A stretch of DNA of 64,000 nucleotides, taken from NCBI GenBank assembly GCA_020160935.1, contig JAIUPL010000004.1, positions 227,253 to 291,252 on the forward strand, given 5' to 3'. The stretch is from Bacteroidota bacterium. GTDB lineage: Bacteria; Bacteroidota; Bacteroidia; Chitinophagales; Saprospiraceae. The position numbers were made by a program, and so were the translations under genes. Positions 19,504 through 27,917 of this stretch are shown one piece after another (positions within the stretch are counted from its first letter, which is position 1; each line of letters begins with the position of its first letter). The notes beneath the pieces are model-generated. The model did not search any database. It saw only the letters and a program-made list of their open reading frames with translations, and was not told where the DNA came from.

Positions 19504-20868
19504 CTAATTTACAATGATCTGCTCCGAATGCACCTTCTCCCCCTGCTGTACCTGCACCACAATGGTGCCTTTCGCATATTCCGAGAGATCAAACTCCTGC
19601 AGGTATTCGCCATTGAAAGCATTGATTTCTTCGCGGTACAATTGGCGGCCGGAGGCATCAAACATGGAAACGATTGTTGGCACAGGTTCTCCCTGAAACG
19701 ATATGGTAGCCTTGCCGCTCGTCGGGTTGGGGAATGTGCGGAAGGCATTCAGTTTGAGTTGTTTTCCGGATGGTGCGGGAGCAGGCTGCTGCGCCTGGGT
19801 GTCGTCATTGCGCAAAATAGTAATAACCCTGCCCTCATTATGGTGACCTGCCGGGGCTGCATTCTGATCCGGTTGTGCATTCAAAGTCTGATCAGGCTTG
19901 TTGCGGCAGGCTTTAAGAGTGGCTTCCACCTGCAAGGTTTTGCCATCGCGCATAAAAGAAACCTTTACTGCTTCGGCAGGTTTGTAGCGCGCAATTTCGT
20001 TCCAGAGCGCTTCCTGATCCTGTACAGGTTTGCCGTCGATGGAAAGAATAAGATCACCTTTAGCCATTTTGGCTTCCCTGGCAGCACTTTGATCGGTGAA
20101 ATTGGTTACCTGCGCACCCTTTTTGTCATTTATTTGACTGGTAGTAGTGTATACGCCCAGGCAGGCGTCTTTTTCACGAATAGTTACATCGTAATTGTCC
20201 CAGTTCCATTTTCTCTGGTTGCGGCTGCCCATCCAGTCGGGATTGGTTTTCCATGTTTCCAGTACCTTTCGGGGCTGGCCTCTCAAAGTGGCTTCGGTAT
20301 TCGCACGTTTGCCCTCCCGTTCGTACACAATGCGCACTTTGTCGCCGGGCTTGGTCGATTGCATAAAATTACTCACTTCTTCGAACGTATTCATAGGAGT
20401 GTCATTCAGGGAAATGATGACGTCGCCATCCTGCAGCCCGGCCTTGTCGGCTGCCGAATTTTCCTGAATACCCACTACAACACCCGGTTTATTCCCATTT
20501 TCTTCCTCATCAATTACACCCAGTATGCCACGCAACTTTGGAGTAGCACAGACGGCCGTGCAATTGTTGGTCCCGATATTGCTGCCATCCGAAACACAGG
20601 TATTGGACGAACCCTTTTCATTTTCCACCTGAACATTGATGGTGGAATTTTTAGAACGGTTTTCGCGGAGATATGCTTCCACGTCAAAATTCTCGGCAGC
20701 CTTTCCTTTTTTGATGATGGTTTCGGTCTGCTCCGATCCATCGGGCGCCACGGTATGTTTGGTGATAATGACTTGTTTGGAATGACTGTTTTGCTGTGCC
20801 GATATCTGTGTCAGGCACCAGGGCATGAGAACGAAAGCCGAGAGTAGAAATGTACCAATTGTTTTCAT
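19504..20868 (-). CDS. secreted two-PDZ protein with T9SS sorting domain
   Basis: 454 residues from the preferred start, which opens a signal peptide (MKTIGTFLLSAFVLMPW, cleavage after ISAQ); upstream in-frame ATGs would bury it. PDZ domain 1 spans about 112-197 (LRGILGVI, NSAADKAGLQDGDVIISLND). PDZ domain 2 spans about 235-319 (CLGVYTTT, SAAREAKMAKGDLILSIDG). There is no protease domain, so this is not a Deg/Ctp protease; it may act as a surface scaffold or peptide-binding protein. The C-terminal 75 residues are a T9SS type A domain (FRTFPNPTSGKATIS). Its stop codon is 3 bp from the palindrome R2. Confidence 0.8.
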   Translation of the reverse strand: MKTIGTFLLSAFVLMPWCLTQISAQQNSHSKQVIITKHTVAPDGSEQTETIIKKGKAAENFDVEAYLRENRSKNSTINVQVENEKGSSNTCVSDGSNIGTNNCTAVCATPKLRGILGVIDEEENGNKPGVVVGIQENSAADKAGLQDGDVIISLNDTPMNTFEEVSNFMQSTKPGDKVRIVYEREGKRANTEATLRGQPRKVLETWKTNPDWMGSRNQRKWNWDNYDVTIREKDACLGVYTTTSQINDKKGAQVTNFTDQSAAREAKMAKGDLILSIDGKPVQDQEALWNEIARYKPAEAVKVSFMRDGKTLQVEATLKACRNKPDQTLNAQPDQNAAPAGHHNEGRVITILRNDDTQAQQPAPAPSGKQLKLNAFRTFPNPTSGKATISFQGEPVPTIVSMFDASGRQLYREEINAFNGEYLQEFDLSEYAKGTIVVQVQQGEKVHSEQIIVN

Positions 20869-21084
20869 GGCAGCATACATTGTTTTTATGAAACAGGAAT
20901 ACGCCCTGCGAGCCGGGGCATTGCAGGTGCAAATGCCCCAATGACAGCCCAGGTATGTCAAAGTTGCATGGAAAATGCCGGTTTGACAAATAATCATTAC
21001 CGAATGCCTGCGGAAAACCCCATCTTTGCGCCTTCCAATCCGGTGCGAGATGGAAATTCTGTTTTTTACCTTACCTGATCTAAT

Positions 21085-21993
21085 ATGAGTTTAGTTGCCG
21101 TCGGCACTGTTGCATTCGACAATATTGAAACCCCTTTTGGCAATGCCCACCGTGTGGTAGGAGGCGCCTGTACGTATATTTCTCTTGCCGCATCCTACTT
21201 TGTAAAGCCTGTTCGCATCGTTTCCGTAATCGGCGATGACTTTCCGGAAGAAATGCTGGAATACATGAAGCAGCGTGGTGTCGATCTGGATGGCCTTCAA
21301 ATTCGGGAAGGTGAAAAATCGTTTTTCTGGGCGGGCAAATACCACCGCGATCTGAATACACGCGATACCCTGGATACCCAACTCAATGTTTTGGCTACGT
21401 TCAATCCGATTCTGCCCAAACATTACCGCGATGCGCAGTATGTGATGTTGGGAAATCTGACGCCTCAGGTGCAACTTCAGGTGCTGAAACAACTGAAACA
21501 CCGACCCAAACTCGTGGTGATGGATACCATGAATTTCTGGATGGATACAGCCCTGGCCGACCTGATGAAAGTGCTCAAAAAAGTGGATGTACTGACCATC
21601 AATGATGAAGAAGCCCGCCAACTTTCCGGCGAGCATTCCTTGGTGAAAGCAGCGCATGTAATCCATAAAATGGGCCCCAAATTTCTCATTATTAAAAAAG
21701 GTGAACACGGCGCATTGCTGTTTCACCGCGGGGAAATATTTTTTGCCCCGGCCCTGCCGCTGGCTGAAGTGATAGACCCAACCGGCGCAGGCGACACTTT
21801 CGCAGGCGGTTTTATCGGCTGGCTGGCAAAAACCGATGATATTTCGTTCAAAAACATGAAACGAGCCATTGTTTACGGCTCTGCCATGGCTTCATTTTGT
21901 GTCGAGAAATTCAGCATCGAGCGCCTGCGCGGCCTGACACCTGCCATGATTGAAAAGCGGGTGCAGCAATTTGCAGCGCTGGTGCATTTTTAA
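21085..21993 (+). CDS. PfkB family carbohydrate/nucleoside kinase
   Basis: 302-residue cytosolic kinase of the ribokinase/PfkB family. The C-terminal signature DPTGAGDTFAGGFIGW (about 231-246) carries the catalytic Asp and anion hole. The N-terminal GG switch is present as RVVGGACTYISLAAS (about 23-37). The usual substrate-binding N-terminal Asp is replaced by the opening VAVGTVAFDNIETPFG, seen in the PfkB subgroup found in Bacteroidota. The substrate cannot be assigned. It is followed 19 bp later by ybaB and probably shares its transcript. Confidence 0.85.
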   Translation: MSLVAVGTVAFDNIETPFGNAHRVVGGACTYISLAASYFVKPVRIVSVIGDDFPEEMLEYMKQRGVDLDGLQIREGEKSFFWAGKYHRDLNTRDTLDTQLNVLATFNPILPKHYRDAQYVMLGNLTPQVQLQVLKQLKHRPKLVVMDTMNFWMDTALADLMKVLKKVDVLTINDEEARQLSGEHSLVKAAHVIHKMGPKFLIIKKGEHGALLFHRGEIFFAPALPLAEVIDPTGAGDTFAGGFIGWLAKTDDISFKNMKRAIVYGSAMASFCVEKFSIERLRGLTPAMIEKRVQQFAALVHF

Positions 21994-22012
21994 ACTTTAA
22001 AACAACCACGCC

Positions 22013-22321
22013 ATGTTTGGAGACCTCCTCGGCAATCTGCAAAAACAGCAGGAAGAGTTACAACAGAAACTGGCCGGCATCTTCGTAGAAGCAGAAGCCG
22101 GTGATGGCGCTGTCACGGTAAAAGCCGGCGCCGACCTGCACATCGAAAATATTCGCATCAACCCTACAAAAGTGGATGTGAGCGACCGCGAGCAACTGGA
22201 AGATTTGCTGGTAGTAGCACTCAACCGGGCACTAGAACTGGCCCGTCAGGAAGCCGCTACTGAAAGCAACAAATTGCTGGGCAACCTTTTGCCGGGTGGA
22301 ATGGATCAGTTGTTTAAGTAA
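22013..22321 (+). CDS. YbaB/EbfC nucleoid-associated protein
   Basis: 102-residue DNA-binding protein of the YbaB/EbfC family, which forms tweezer-like dimers and coats DNA. The typical N-terminal helix (MFGDLLGNLQKQQEELQQKL) is followed by a short beta-region with GDGAVTVKAGADLHIENIRI and a C-terminal helix (EQLEDLLVVALNRALELARQ). It lies 19 bp after the PfkB kinase gene, in the same direction. In other bacteria ybaB sits beside dnaX-recR; that context is absent here. A solitary heptad arm starts 2 bp after the stop codon. Confidence 0.85.
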   Translation: MFGDLLGNLQKQQEELQQKLAGIFVEAEAGDGAVTVKAGADLHIENIRINPTKVDVSDREQLEDLLVVALNRALELARQEAATESNKLLGNLLPGGMDQLFK

Positions 22322-22323
22322 AC

Positions 22324-22359
22324 AGTCGTCAGTCAACAGTCGTCAGTCCGTCAGTCAGG
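22324..22359. repeat. solitary AGTCNNN array, R8
   Basis: Five AGTC-headed units (AGTCGTC, AGTCAAC, AGTCGTC, AGTCCGTC, AGTCAGG), one of them 8 bp long, begin 2 bp after the ybaB stop codon. No complementary arm follows, so this is a half element or a decayed one. The units AGTCAAC and AGTCGTC link it most closely to copy R5. Confidence 0.8.
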
Positions 22360-22440
22360 AGTTTTGTGTGTGAAGTCTTTTGAGCATTCATACTTAGACT
22401 GTGTGCGAGGCGTTTATGTTCCAAAATTCGATCGATCAGA

Positions 22441-23661
22441 ATGCGTATAACTTTCCTCGTCCTCTTTTTAATAACCTGCATGAGCCTGCGGGCCCAAACG
22501 GTTTCCGACAAACTCGAAGCCTATTTTTCCTTTGATGACTGTAAAGCCATCGACGATAGCGGCAATGGTTCCAGTGGCGCCCTTATCGGTAATATCGGAT
22601 GTGCTTGCGGATTGCGCGACTCCTGTATGCGTTTTGCCGATACCAGCGACGCCATCTTTCTGGTAGGACCATTCGCCGATGTTTTTTCCACCAGCGATTT
22701 TACTGTTAGTTTCTATATGCGCCCGCCAGATGGCCAGTTGACCGGAAATTCGCAGATTGTGATGGCCAAGCAGGAAAACTGTAATACGGACAAGGCTTTT
22801 TGGGTACGTTACCGCCCGAAAACGCGTATCATTTCTTCCGGCATCAGTGAAAATGATTCGCTGGTAACCATCGTACAAGGCAAACTCGACGATGCACCTT
22901 GCTGGCAGTACATCAGCCTGACGCGCAGCAACGCCACCTACACCTTATATATCAATGGCACAAAACGCGACCAGAAATCGGCGATTGCCCGTATCGACCT
23001 GGAATCCACAGCGGTCTTTAAAATAGGTGAACAGGTGTGCCCGCTGGATGAAGTGTACAAAGGCGACCTCGATGAACTGCGCTTCCACAGCAAGGCCCTC
23101 TCAGCAGAAGAAATCAACAAATACAACCTAAAGGCCGACCAGATTCTGAACAACGATACGCTGATTTACCTCGGCAACTCTTTCCAGTTGAATACTACGC
23201 AAAACTGCGCTTCGGCTTTCGACTGGGATCCCGCTACCGGCATTTCCGACCCTTCGCTTCCCAATCCTGTGGTAACGCCGGTGCTTCCCACTACCTACAT
23301 CGTGTCCATCGTGCACGATAACAACTGCATTGCTTTCGACAGTATTTTTGTCGACGTAATCGACCCCGACACACTCGATTGCAATAAAATATTCATTCCA
23401 AATGCCTTTACACCCGGCGCTTCGCCCGGCCGCAACGATGCGTTCGGCGTAAGCAACAAATTTGCCATCGATGAATTTATTTCTTTCGAAATTTTCGATC
23501 GATGGGGAGGACGTGTTTTTGCAGCCGCAGATGTGACGGAAGACTGGGATGGAACTTTTGATGGAAAACCTGTAAACCCGGGTGTGTTCCTGTACCGCTT
23601 GCGATACAAATGTAAGGGCGTAGAAAAAGTGAAAGCAGGAAATCTGACGCTGCTTCGATGA
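22441..23661 (+). CDS. LamG-like protein with T9SS type B (gliding-associated) C-terminal domain
   Basis: 406 residues with a signal peptide (MRITFLVLFLITCMSLRAQ). A concanavalin-like LamG/laminin-G sandwich spans about 25-235 (LEAYFSFDDCKAIDDSGNG, then YKGDLDELRFHSKALSAEEI, the typical closing strand). After an Ig-like linker, residues about 310-406 form the CHU-type T9SS type B sorting domain: IFIPNAFTPG, ISFEIFDRWGGRVF, NPGVFLYRLRYKC. It is therefore exported by T9SS and probably binds a glycan or protein ligand at the surface. A strong terminator follows at 23707. Confidence 0.85.
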   Translation: MRITFLVLFLITCMSLRAQTVSDKLEAYFSFDDCKAIDDSGNGSSGALIGNIGCACGLRDSCMRFADTSDAIFLVGPFADVFSTSDFTVSFYMRPPDGQLTGNSQIVMAKQENCNTDKAFWVRYRPKTRIISSGISENDSLVTIVQGKLDDAPCWQYISLTRSNATYTLYINGTKRDQKSAIARIDLESTAVFKIGEQVCPLDEVYKGDLDELRFHSKALSAEEINKYNLKADQILNNDTLIYLGNSFQLNTTQNCASAFDWDPATGISDPSLPNPVVTPVLPTTYIVSIVHDNNCIAFDSIFVDVIDPDTLDCNKIFIPNAFTPGASPGRNDAFGVSNKFAIDEFISFEIFDRWGGRVFAAADVTEDWDGTFDGKPVNPGVFLYRLRYKCKGVEKVKAGNLTLLR

Positions 23662-23706
23662 AGTCGCCTCCATCCAAATAATATTTCCTAGATTCAGAAA
23701 ATGAAG

Positions 23707-23738
23707 AAGCCCGGGTCGCGTTCGACCCGGGCTTTTTT
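23707..23738 (+). terminator. rho-independent terminator after the LamG protein gene
   Basis: A GC-rich perfect stem (AGCCCGGGTCG paired with CGACCCGGGCT) with a CGTT-type loop is followed by six T. It lies 45 bp after the stop codon at 23661. Confidence 0.9.
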
Positions 23739-24101
23739 ACTAAACCGTTTCTATTGTATAAAGCAGTGTGTTAAATGCTAAACACATGCCAAAAATTGTT
23801 CTGTATGGTCGTTTTTTTGTCGGACACGTGACATATAAAAATAAAAAAGCCCTGTTAAATAATTGCTACTTAAACAGGGACAAAACAAAAAACAAACACT
23901 ATGAACAAATATTAGTCTGATCCGTGGGCCTTTGGGGTAGCGAATACCAGCAGATTTATTGGCAACGCCGAATAATCGTTTTCAGTTTTGAAGTAAAAAA
24001 AATTCTGATGGGATATTTCAAGGGCGAAATTACGCTTATTCATTCATACTTCATATATATGTTAGGGTAAAATTCTTAAAAAAGTTTTGTGTTTCGACAC
24101 T
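23739..24101. other. AT-rich intergenic region with a second hairpin
   Basis: No gene recognised. A stem CCCTGTT/AACAGGG encloses 16 bases at about 23851-23880. Read on the minus strand it is followed by six T, so it resembles a leftward terminator although no leftward gene ends here. After it comes an A-rich stretch and a four-codon ORF (ATGAACAAATATTAG at 23901). The rest is AT-rich leader up to the -7 element at 24102. Confidence 0.4.
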
Positions 24102-24109
24102 TAATTTTG
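24102..24109 (+). promoter_or_regulatory. candidate -7 element TAATTTTG upstream of the SDR gene
   Basis: TAATTTTG matches TAnnTTTG and lies 54 bp before the start codon at 24164. A TTTG exists only 12 bp upstream, closer than the usual 19 bp, so the -33 element is uncertain. Confidence 0.4.
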
Positions 24110-24163
24110 CGCATTCATGCTTTCAACTTCACAAATCAGCGTGTTTAACAGCATAAAACAAAT

Positions 24164-25180
24164 ATGAAAGAACCCATATTGGTTACAGGTGGAACCGGAT
24201 TTTTAGGCGCTTATGTCATCAGAATTTTACTTTCCAAAGGGTACAGCGTAAGGGCTTTGCGCAGAAAAAACAGTCCGATGGACTTGTTAGCCGGCCAGGA
24301 AGGGCAGGTAGAATGGGTTGAAGCCGACATAACAGACATTGTAGCCCTGGAAGATTCGATGCAAGGTGTAAAGCGTGTGATGCACTGTGCGGCTATGGTA
24401 TCGTTTCATCCACGCGACGTACGCCGCATGATGCAGGTCAATGTGGAGGGCACTGCCAACCTCATCAACTTGTCGCTCGAGATGGGCGTCGAGCGCTTCA
24501 TCCATGTTAGCAGTATTGCCGCTATCGGGCGTACCAAAGAACGCCCCCGACTCGATGAAACCTGCAAATGGGTGCAAAGCGGCGGCAACAGCCAATATGC
24601 TATCAGCAAATACCTGGGTGAGCAGGAAGCCTGGCGTGGTCACGCAGAAGGTTTGCCGGTGGCGATCGTCAACCCTGCTATCATACTTGGAAGTGGTTTC
24701 TGGGAGCAGGGTTCAGCCAAATTTTTTAAACAAATCAACGACGGGCTCAAGTTCTCGCCCGTTGGCCGCTCCGGTTTTGTCGATGTACGCGATGTAGCCC
24801 GTTTTATGACCCTGCTGCTCGAAAGTGACATTTCCGGTGAACGCTATATCCTGAATGCCGAAAACATTCTTTACCGCGACTTCTTCAAAATGGTGGCCCA
24901 ATCCATCCACGCCAAAACGCCGCCTATCCCGGTCACACCGTTCCTGGCAGAAGTGGCCTGGCGAGTAGAATGGCTCAAGGAAAAACTGCTCGGCAAAGAT
25001 CCGCTGGTTACAAAAGAAACCGCCCGAAGCAGTGTTTCCACATTTTATTACGACAATGCCAAGTCCTGCAGTGTTTTCGATTTTAAGTATCGCCCGCTCG
25101 AACAAACCATCCGGGAAACCGGCGCACAGTTTCTGCAAGCAAAAAAGAAAGGCCTGGAACCGCTGGTACTCGGTTTATAG
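24164..25180 (+). CDS. NAD-dependent epimerase/dehydratase (extended SDR)
   Basis: 338-residue extended short-chain dehydrogenase/reductase, of the dihydroflavonol-4-reductase-like group. The Rossmann motif TGGTGFLGAYV lies at about 8-18. The catalytic Ser is in HVSSIAAIGR (about 118) and the YxxxK is in QYAISKYLGE (about 144-148). NPAIILGSG follows, as in DFR-like enzymes. NAD(P)H-dependent reduction or epimerisation of a small polar substrate in the cytosol is expected; the substrate is unknown. The TAG stop codon shares its AG with the first heptad of palindrome R3. Confidence 0.85.
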   Translation: MKEPILVTGGTGFLGAYVIRILLSKGYSVRALRRKNSPMDLLAGQEGQVEWVEADITDIVALEDSMQGVKRVMHCAAMVSFHPRDVRRMMQVNVEGTANLINLSLEMGVERFIHVSSIAAIGRTKERPRLDETCKWVQSGGNSQYAISKYLGEQEAWRGHAEGLPVAIVNPAIILGSGFWEQGSAKFFKQINDGLKFSPVGRSGFVDVRDVARFMTLLLESDISGERYILNAENILYRDFFKMVAQSIHAKTPPIPVTPFLAEVAWRVEWLKEKLLGKDPLVTKETARSSVSTFYYDNAKSCSVFDFKYRPLEQTIRETGAQFLQAKKKGLEPLVLGL

Positions 25181-25328
25181 TCCTGAGTCCACAGTCCTAA
25201 GTCCTAAGTCCTAAGTCCTAAGTCTGTAGAGTACACCTGTTTACGCTTGAGTCTGCTTCGAGGTACTGTCCAAGCGTAATCAGGTGTACTCTACAGACTC
25301 AGGACTTAGGACTGTGGACTCAGGACTA
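25178..25328. repeat. AGTCNNN-heptad palindrome, copy R3
   Basis: Starts inside the stop codon of the SDR gene. The left arm has seven heptads (AGTCCTA four times in a row); the right arm has only five, so two are unpaired. Both share AGTCTGTAGAGTACACCTG, and the inner core pairs TTACGCTTG with CAAGCGTAA around a loop of about 20 bases. Confidence 0.95.
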
Positions 25329-25508
25329 TAAAGCATGAGCGCGGTCATACAAACACATGAGAGGACTCAATCCCAAAACCCTCAAAAAAAACCTCGTTTT
25401 CTTTTCCAGTTTCCAAAACCGACCTACTTTAACCGCCAGAAGCAGAATCATTCACCAAACAAAATTCTTGTTATGCACTCTGCCCGTTTACATTCCAGCC
25501 AGGGGTAT
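25329..25508. other. spacer between palindromes R3 and R4 with a decayed copy of the EF-G leader
   Basis: No credible gene. The segment 25451-25475 (TTCACCAAAC, TTCTT, then ATG, followed at once by TCTGCC) closely resembles the authentic EF-G leader at 25661-25687. R4 lies between the two copies. Short reading frames through this segment run into the repeats and have no family. Confidence 0.5.
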
Positions 25509-25645
25509 AAGTCCTGAGTCCACAGTCCTGAGTCCACAGTCCGTAGAGTACACCTGATTACTCTGGAGTCTGTTTCGAATTAGGGTCCAAGAGTAATCAG
25601 GTGTACTCTACGGACTGTGGACTCAGGACTGACGACTCAGGACTT
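25509..25645. repeat. AGTCNNN-heptad palindrome, copy R4
   Basis: Five heptads in each arm, differing at only one (AGTCCAC on the left, AGTCGTC on the right). Then comes CCGTAGAGTACACCTG and a core closely related to that of R3 (GATTACTCT paired with AGAGTAATC) with a loop of about 20 bases. It lies in the leader of the EF-G paralog, 40 bp before its start, and is the only copy not adjacent to a stop codon. Confidence 0.95.
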
Positions 25646-25684
25646 GTCTTCCTGGCCATTGTTCACCAAACCAAGTTCTTTCCT

Positions 25685-27823
25685 ATGTCTGCCTACGACA
25701 CCAGCAAAATCCGGAACATTGCCCTATGCGGGCATTCCGGCAGCGGCAAAACCACATTTGCCGAAACGATGCTTTTCGAAGCCAAGGCTATTACACGACG
25801 TGGAAGCGTCGGAGAAAGTAATACCCAAAGTGATTACACTGCTTTGGAACAGCAACGCGGACATTCCCTCTTCGCTTCCGTACTCCACTGCTCGTGGAAG
25901 GATACAAAAATCAACATAATAGATACTCCGGGGCTCGACGATTTTGCCGGGGAAGTAGTAACGGCATTGAAAGTAGCCGATACCGCCGTTATGTTGCTCA
26001 ATGCACGCAGCGGAGTGGAGGTAGGAACAGAACTGTTATGGGAATACATTGAAAAATTTGAGACGCCTGCCATGTTCGTTGTCAACCAACTCGACCATGA
26101 AAAGGCTGATTTTGAAATGACCCTGGATCAGGCAAAAAAACGCTTCGGATCAAGGGTTTTGCCTTTCCAATTTCCGGTGAATCAGGGCACGGGTTTTAAT
26201 GCCATCGTCGACGCCCTGCGTATGGTCATGTACGTATTCCCGGCAGGCGGCGGCAAGCCGGAGAAAAAAGCCATTCCGGCCGAACACCAGGCGCGCGCCG
26301 ATGAAATGCACAATGCCCTGGTAGAAGCCGCAGCGGAAAACGACGACCAGTTGATGGAAAAATATTTCGCCGAAGGCAACCTCGACGAAGAAGAACTGGC
26401 CAAAGGACTCCGCATCGGTCTTGCACACCACCAGTATTTCCCCTTGTTCTGTGCTTCGGGTTTGAAAGACATGGGTAGCGGCCGCATCATGGGCTTTATC
26501 CATGACATTTGCCCAAGCCCGGCCGACCGGCCTGCTGCCTCGCTGGAAAACGGCGGTTCCAAGCCCTGCGATGCCAGTGCTCGCACCTGCGTTTTCATAT
26601 TTAAAACCGTTAATGAACCCAAAGTCGGCAGCGTTTCCTATTTCAAGGTGTACTCCGGCGTACTGAAAGGAGGTGACGAACTGGTGAATGCAGACAATGG
26701 TACGGCCGAACGTTTTTCACAATTGTTCGAAAGTGAAGGCAAAAACCGAGACACTGTAAATGAACTGCGCGCAGGCGACATCGGCTGCACGGTCAAACTC
26801 AAGGGCTCGCATACCAATCAGACCCTCAATCCAAAAGGTACCGATACTAAAATAGAACGCATTCACTTCCCGGCGCCGCGTATCCGTATGGCCGTAGTGC
26901 CTCCGAGCAAAGCAGAAGTGGAAAAAATGGCCCACGCGCTTCACTCTATTCAGGAAGAAGATCCTACGCTGCTCGTCGAACAAAGTGTGGAACTGCGCCA
27001 GACCATCATTCAGGGGCAGGGAGAAATGCACCTCGACATCGTGCGGTATAAAGCCGAACAAAACTTCGGCGTTCATCTGGAATTCATTGAACCGCGTATT
27101 CCTTATCGTGAAACTATTACCAGGGAAGTAAACCAGGATTACCGACACAAAAAACAAACAGGTGGCGCCGGCCAGTTTGCCGAAGTACACATGCGTGTCG
27201 AGCCATACTTCGACGGCATGCCCGCCCCGCATGGCCTCAATGCCAAGAATATCGAAGTAGAAGACCTGAAATGGGGCGGCAAATTCTCCTTCGTATGGGC
27301 CATCGTGGGCGGCGTGATCGACAGCCGGTTCATTAATGCCATCAAAAAAGGGATCATGTCGAAACTGGAAGAAGGGCCGGGTACAGGTTCTTACTGCCGC
27401 GACATTCGGGTGAGTGTTTATGATGGTAAAATGCACGATGTGGATTCCAATGATATGGCATTCCAGATTGCCTCCACCATGGGGTTCAAGGAAGCATTTC
27501 TTAAGGCCGGGCCGCAAATTCTCGAACCTATTTACGACCTCGAAGTCATGTGCGATTCAGAAGTAATGGGCAACGTGATGGGCGACCTGCAAACCCGCCG
27601 GGCCATCATCATGGGCATGGATGCCGACGGACACTATCAGGTGATCCGGGCACGTGTTCCGCTGAAAGAATTACACAAATACTCTTCCACCCTGCGTTCG
27701 CTGACACAAGGCAAAGCCAAATTCTCTATGTCTTTTGCCGAATACAGCCCCGTTCCGAGTGATGTACAGGCAAAAATCACCGCTGAGTACGCGAAGGAGC
27801 AGGCTGCGCATGCGGAGCATTGA
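25685..27823 (+). CDS. divergent elongation factor G paralog (EF-G-like GTPase)
   Basis: 712-residue translation-factor GTPase with all EF-G domains. An in-frame ATG 84 bp upstream would read through repeat R4 and is rejected. The P-loop GHSGSGKTT is at about 16-24. The G3 motif is DTPGLDDF (80-87), with Leu84 where canonical EF-G has the GTPase-activating His of DTPGHVDF. Switch I is RGHSLFAS in place of RGITI, and G4 is NQLD in place of NKMD. Domains III-V are present (GQGEMHLDIV, then GAGQFAEVHMRVEP). Such duplicated EF-Gs may act in ribosome recycling, stress or regulation. No str-operon genes (rpsL, rpsG, tuf) are nearby, consistent with a secondary paralog. Confidence 0.85.
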   Translation: MSAYDTSKIRNIALCGHSGSGKTTFAETMLFEAKAITRRGSVGESNTQSDYTALEQQRGHSLFASVLHCSWKDTKINIIDTPGLDDFAGEVVTALKVADTAVMLLNARSGVEVGTELLWEYIEKFETPAMFVVNQLDHEKADFEMTLDQAKKRFGSRVLPFQFPVNQGTGFNAIVDALRMVMYVFPAGGGKPEKKAIPAEHQARADEMHNALVEAAAENDDQLMEKYFAEGNLDEEELAKGLRIGLAHHQYFPLFCASGLKDMGSGRIMGFIHDICPSPADRPAASLENGGSKPCDASARTCVFIFKTVNEPKVGSVSYFKVYSGVLKGGDELVNADNGTAERFSQLFESEGKNRDTVNELRAGDIGCTVKLKGSHTNQTLNPKGTDTKIERIHFPAPRIRMAVVPPSKAEVEKMAHALHSIQEEDPTLLVEQSVELRQTIIQGQGEMHLDIVRYKAEQNFGVHLEFIEPRIPYRETITREVNQDYRHKKQTGGAGQFAEVHMRVEPYFDGMPAPHGLNAKNIEVEDLKWGGKFSFVWAIVGGVIDSRFINAIKKGIMSKLEEGPGTGSYCRDIRVSVYDGKMHDVDSNDMAFQIASTMGFKEAFLKAGPQILEPIYDLEVMCDSEVMGNVMGDLQTRRAIIMGMDADGHYQVIRARVPLKELHKYSSTLRSLTQGKAKFSMSFAEYSPVPSDVQAKITAEYAKEQAAHAEH

Positions 27824-27842
27824 GTAAATAATCCTGATTTTC

Positions 27843-27897
27843 AATATCCTGTTTCCGATTCATTTCATGTGGTATCGGAAGCAGGATATTCATTTTT
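27843..27897 (+). terminator. rho-independent terminator after the EF-G paralog
   Basis: A 17-bp stem (left 27843-27859, right 27874-27890; one G-T pair) with a 14-base loop is followed by CATTTTT. It sits 20 bp after the stop codon and ends 20 bp before the next start codon. Confidence 0.75.
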
Positions 27898-27917
27898 GGA
27901 AATGAACCGCAAAGTCT

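Noticed and set aside
25335..25557. Two short ORFs between palindromes R3 and R4
   Set aside because: They run into the repeats, have no recognisable product, and overlap a decayed EF-G leader copy.
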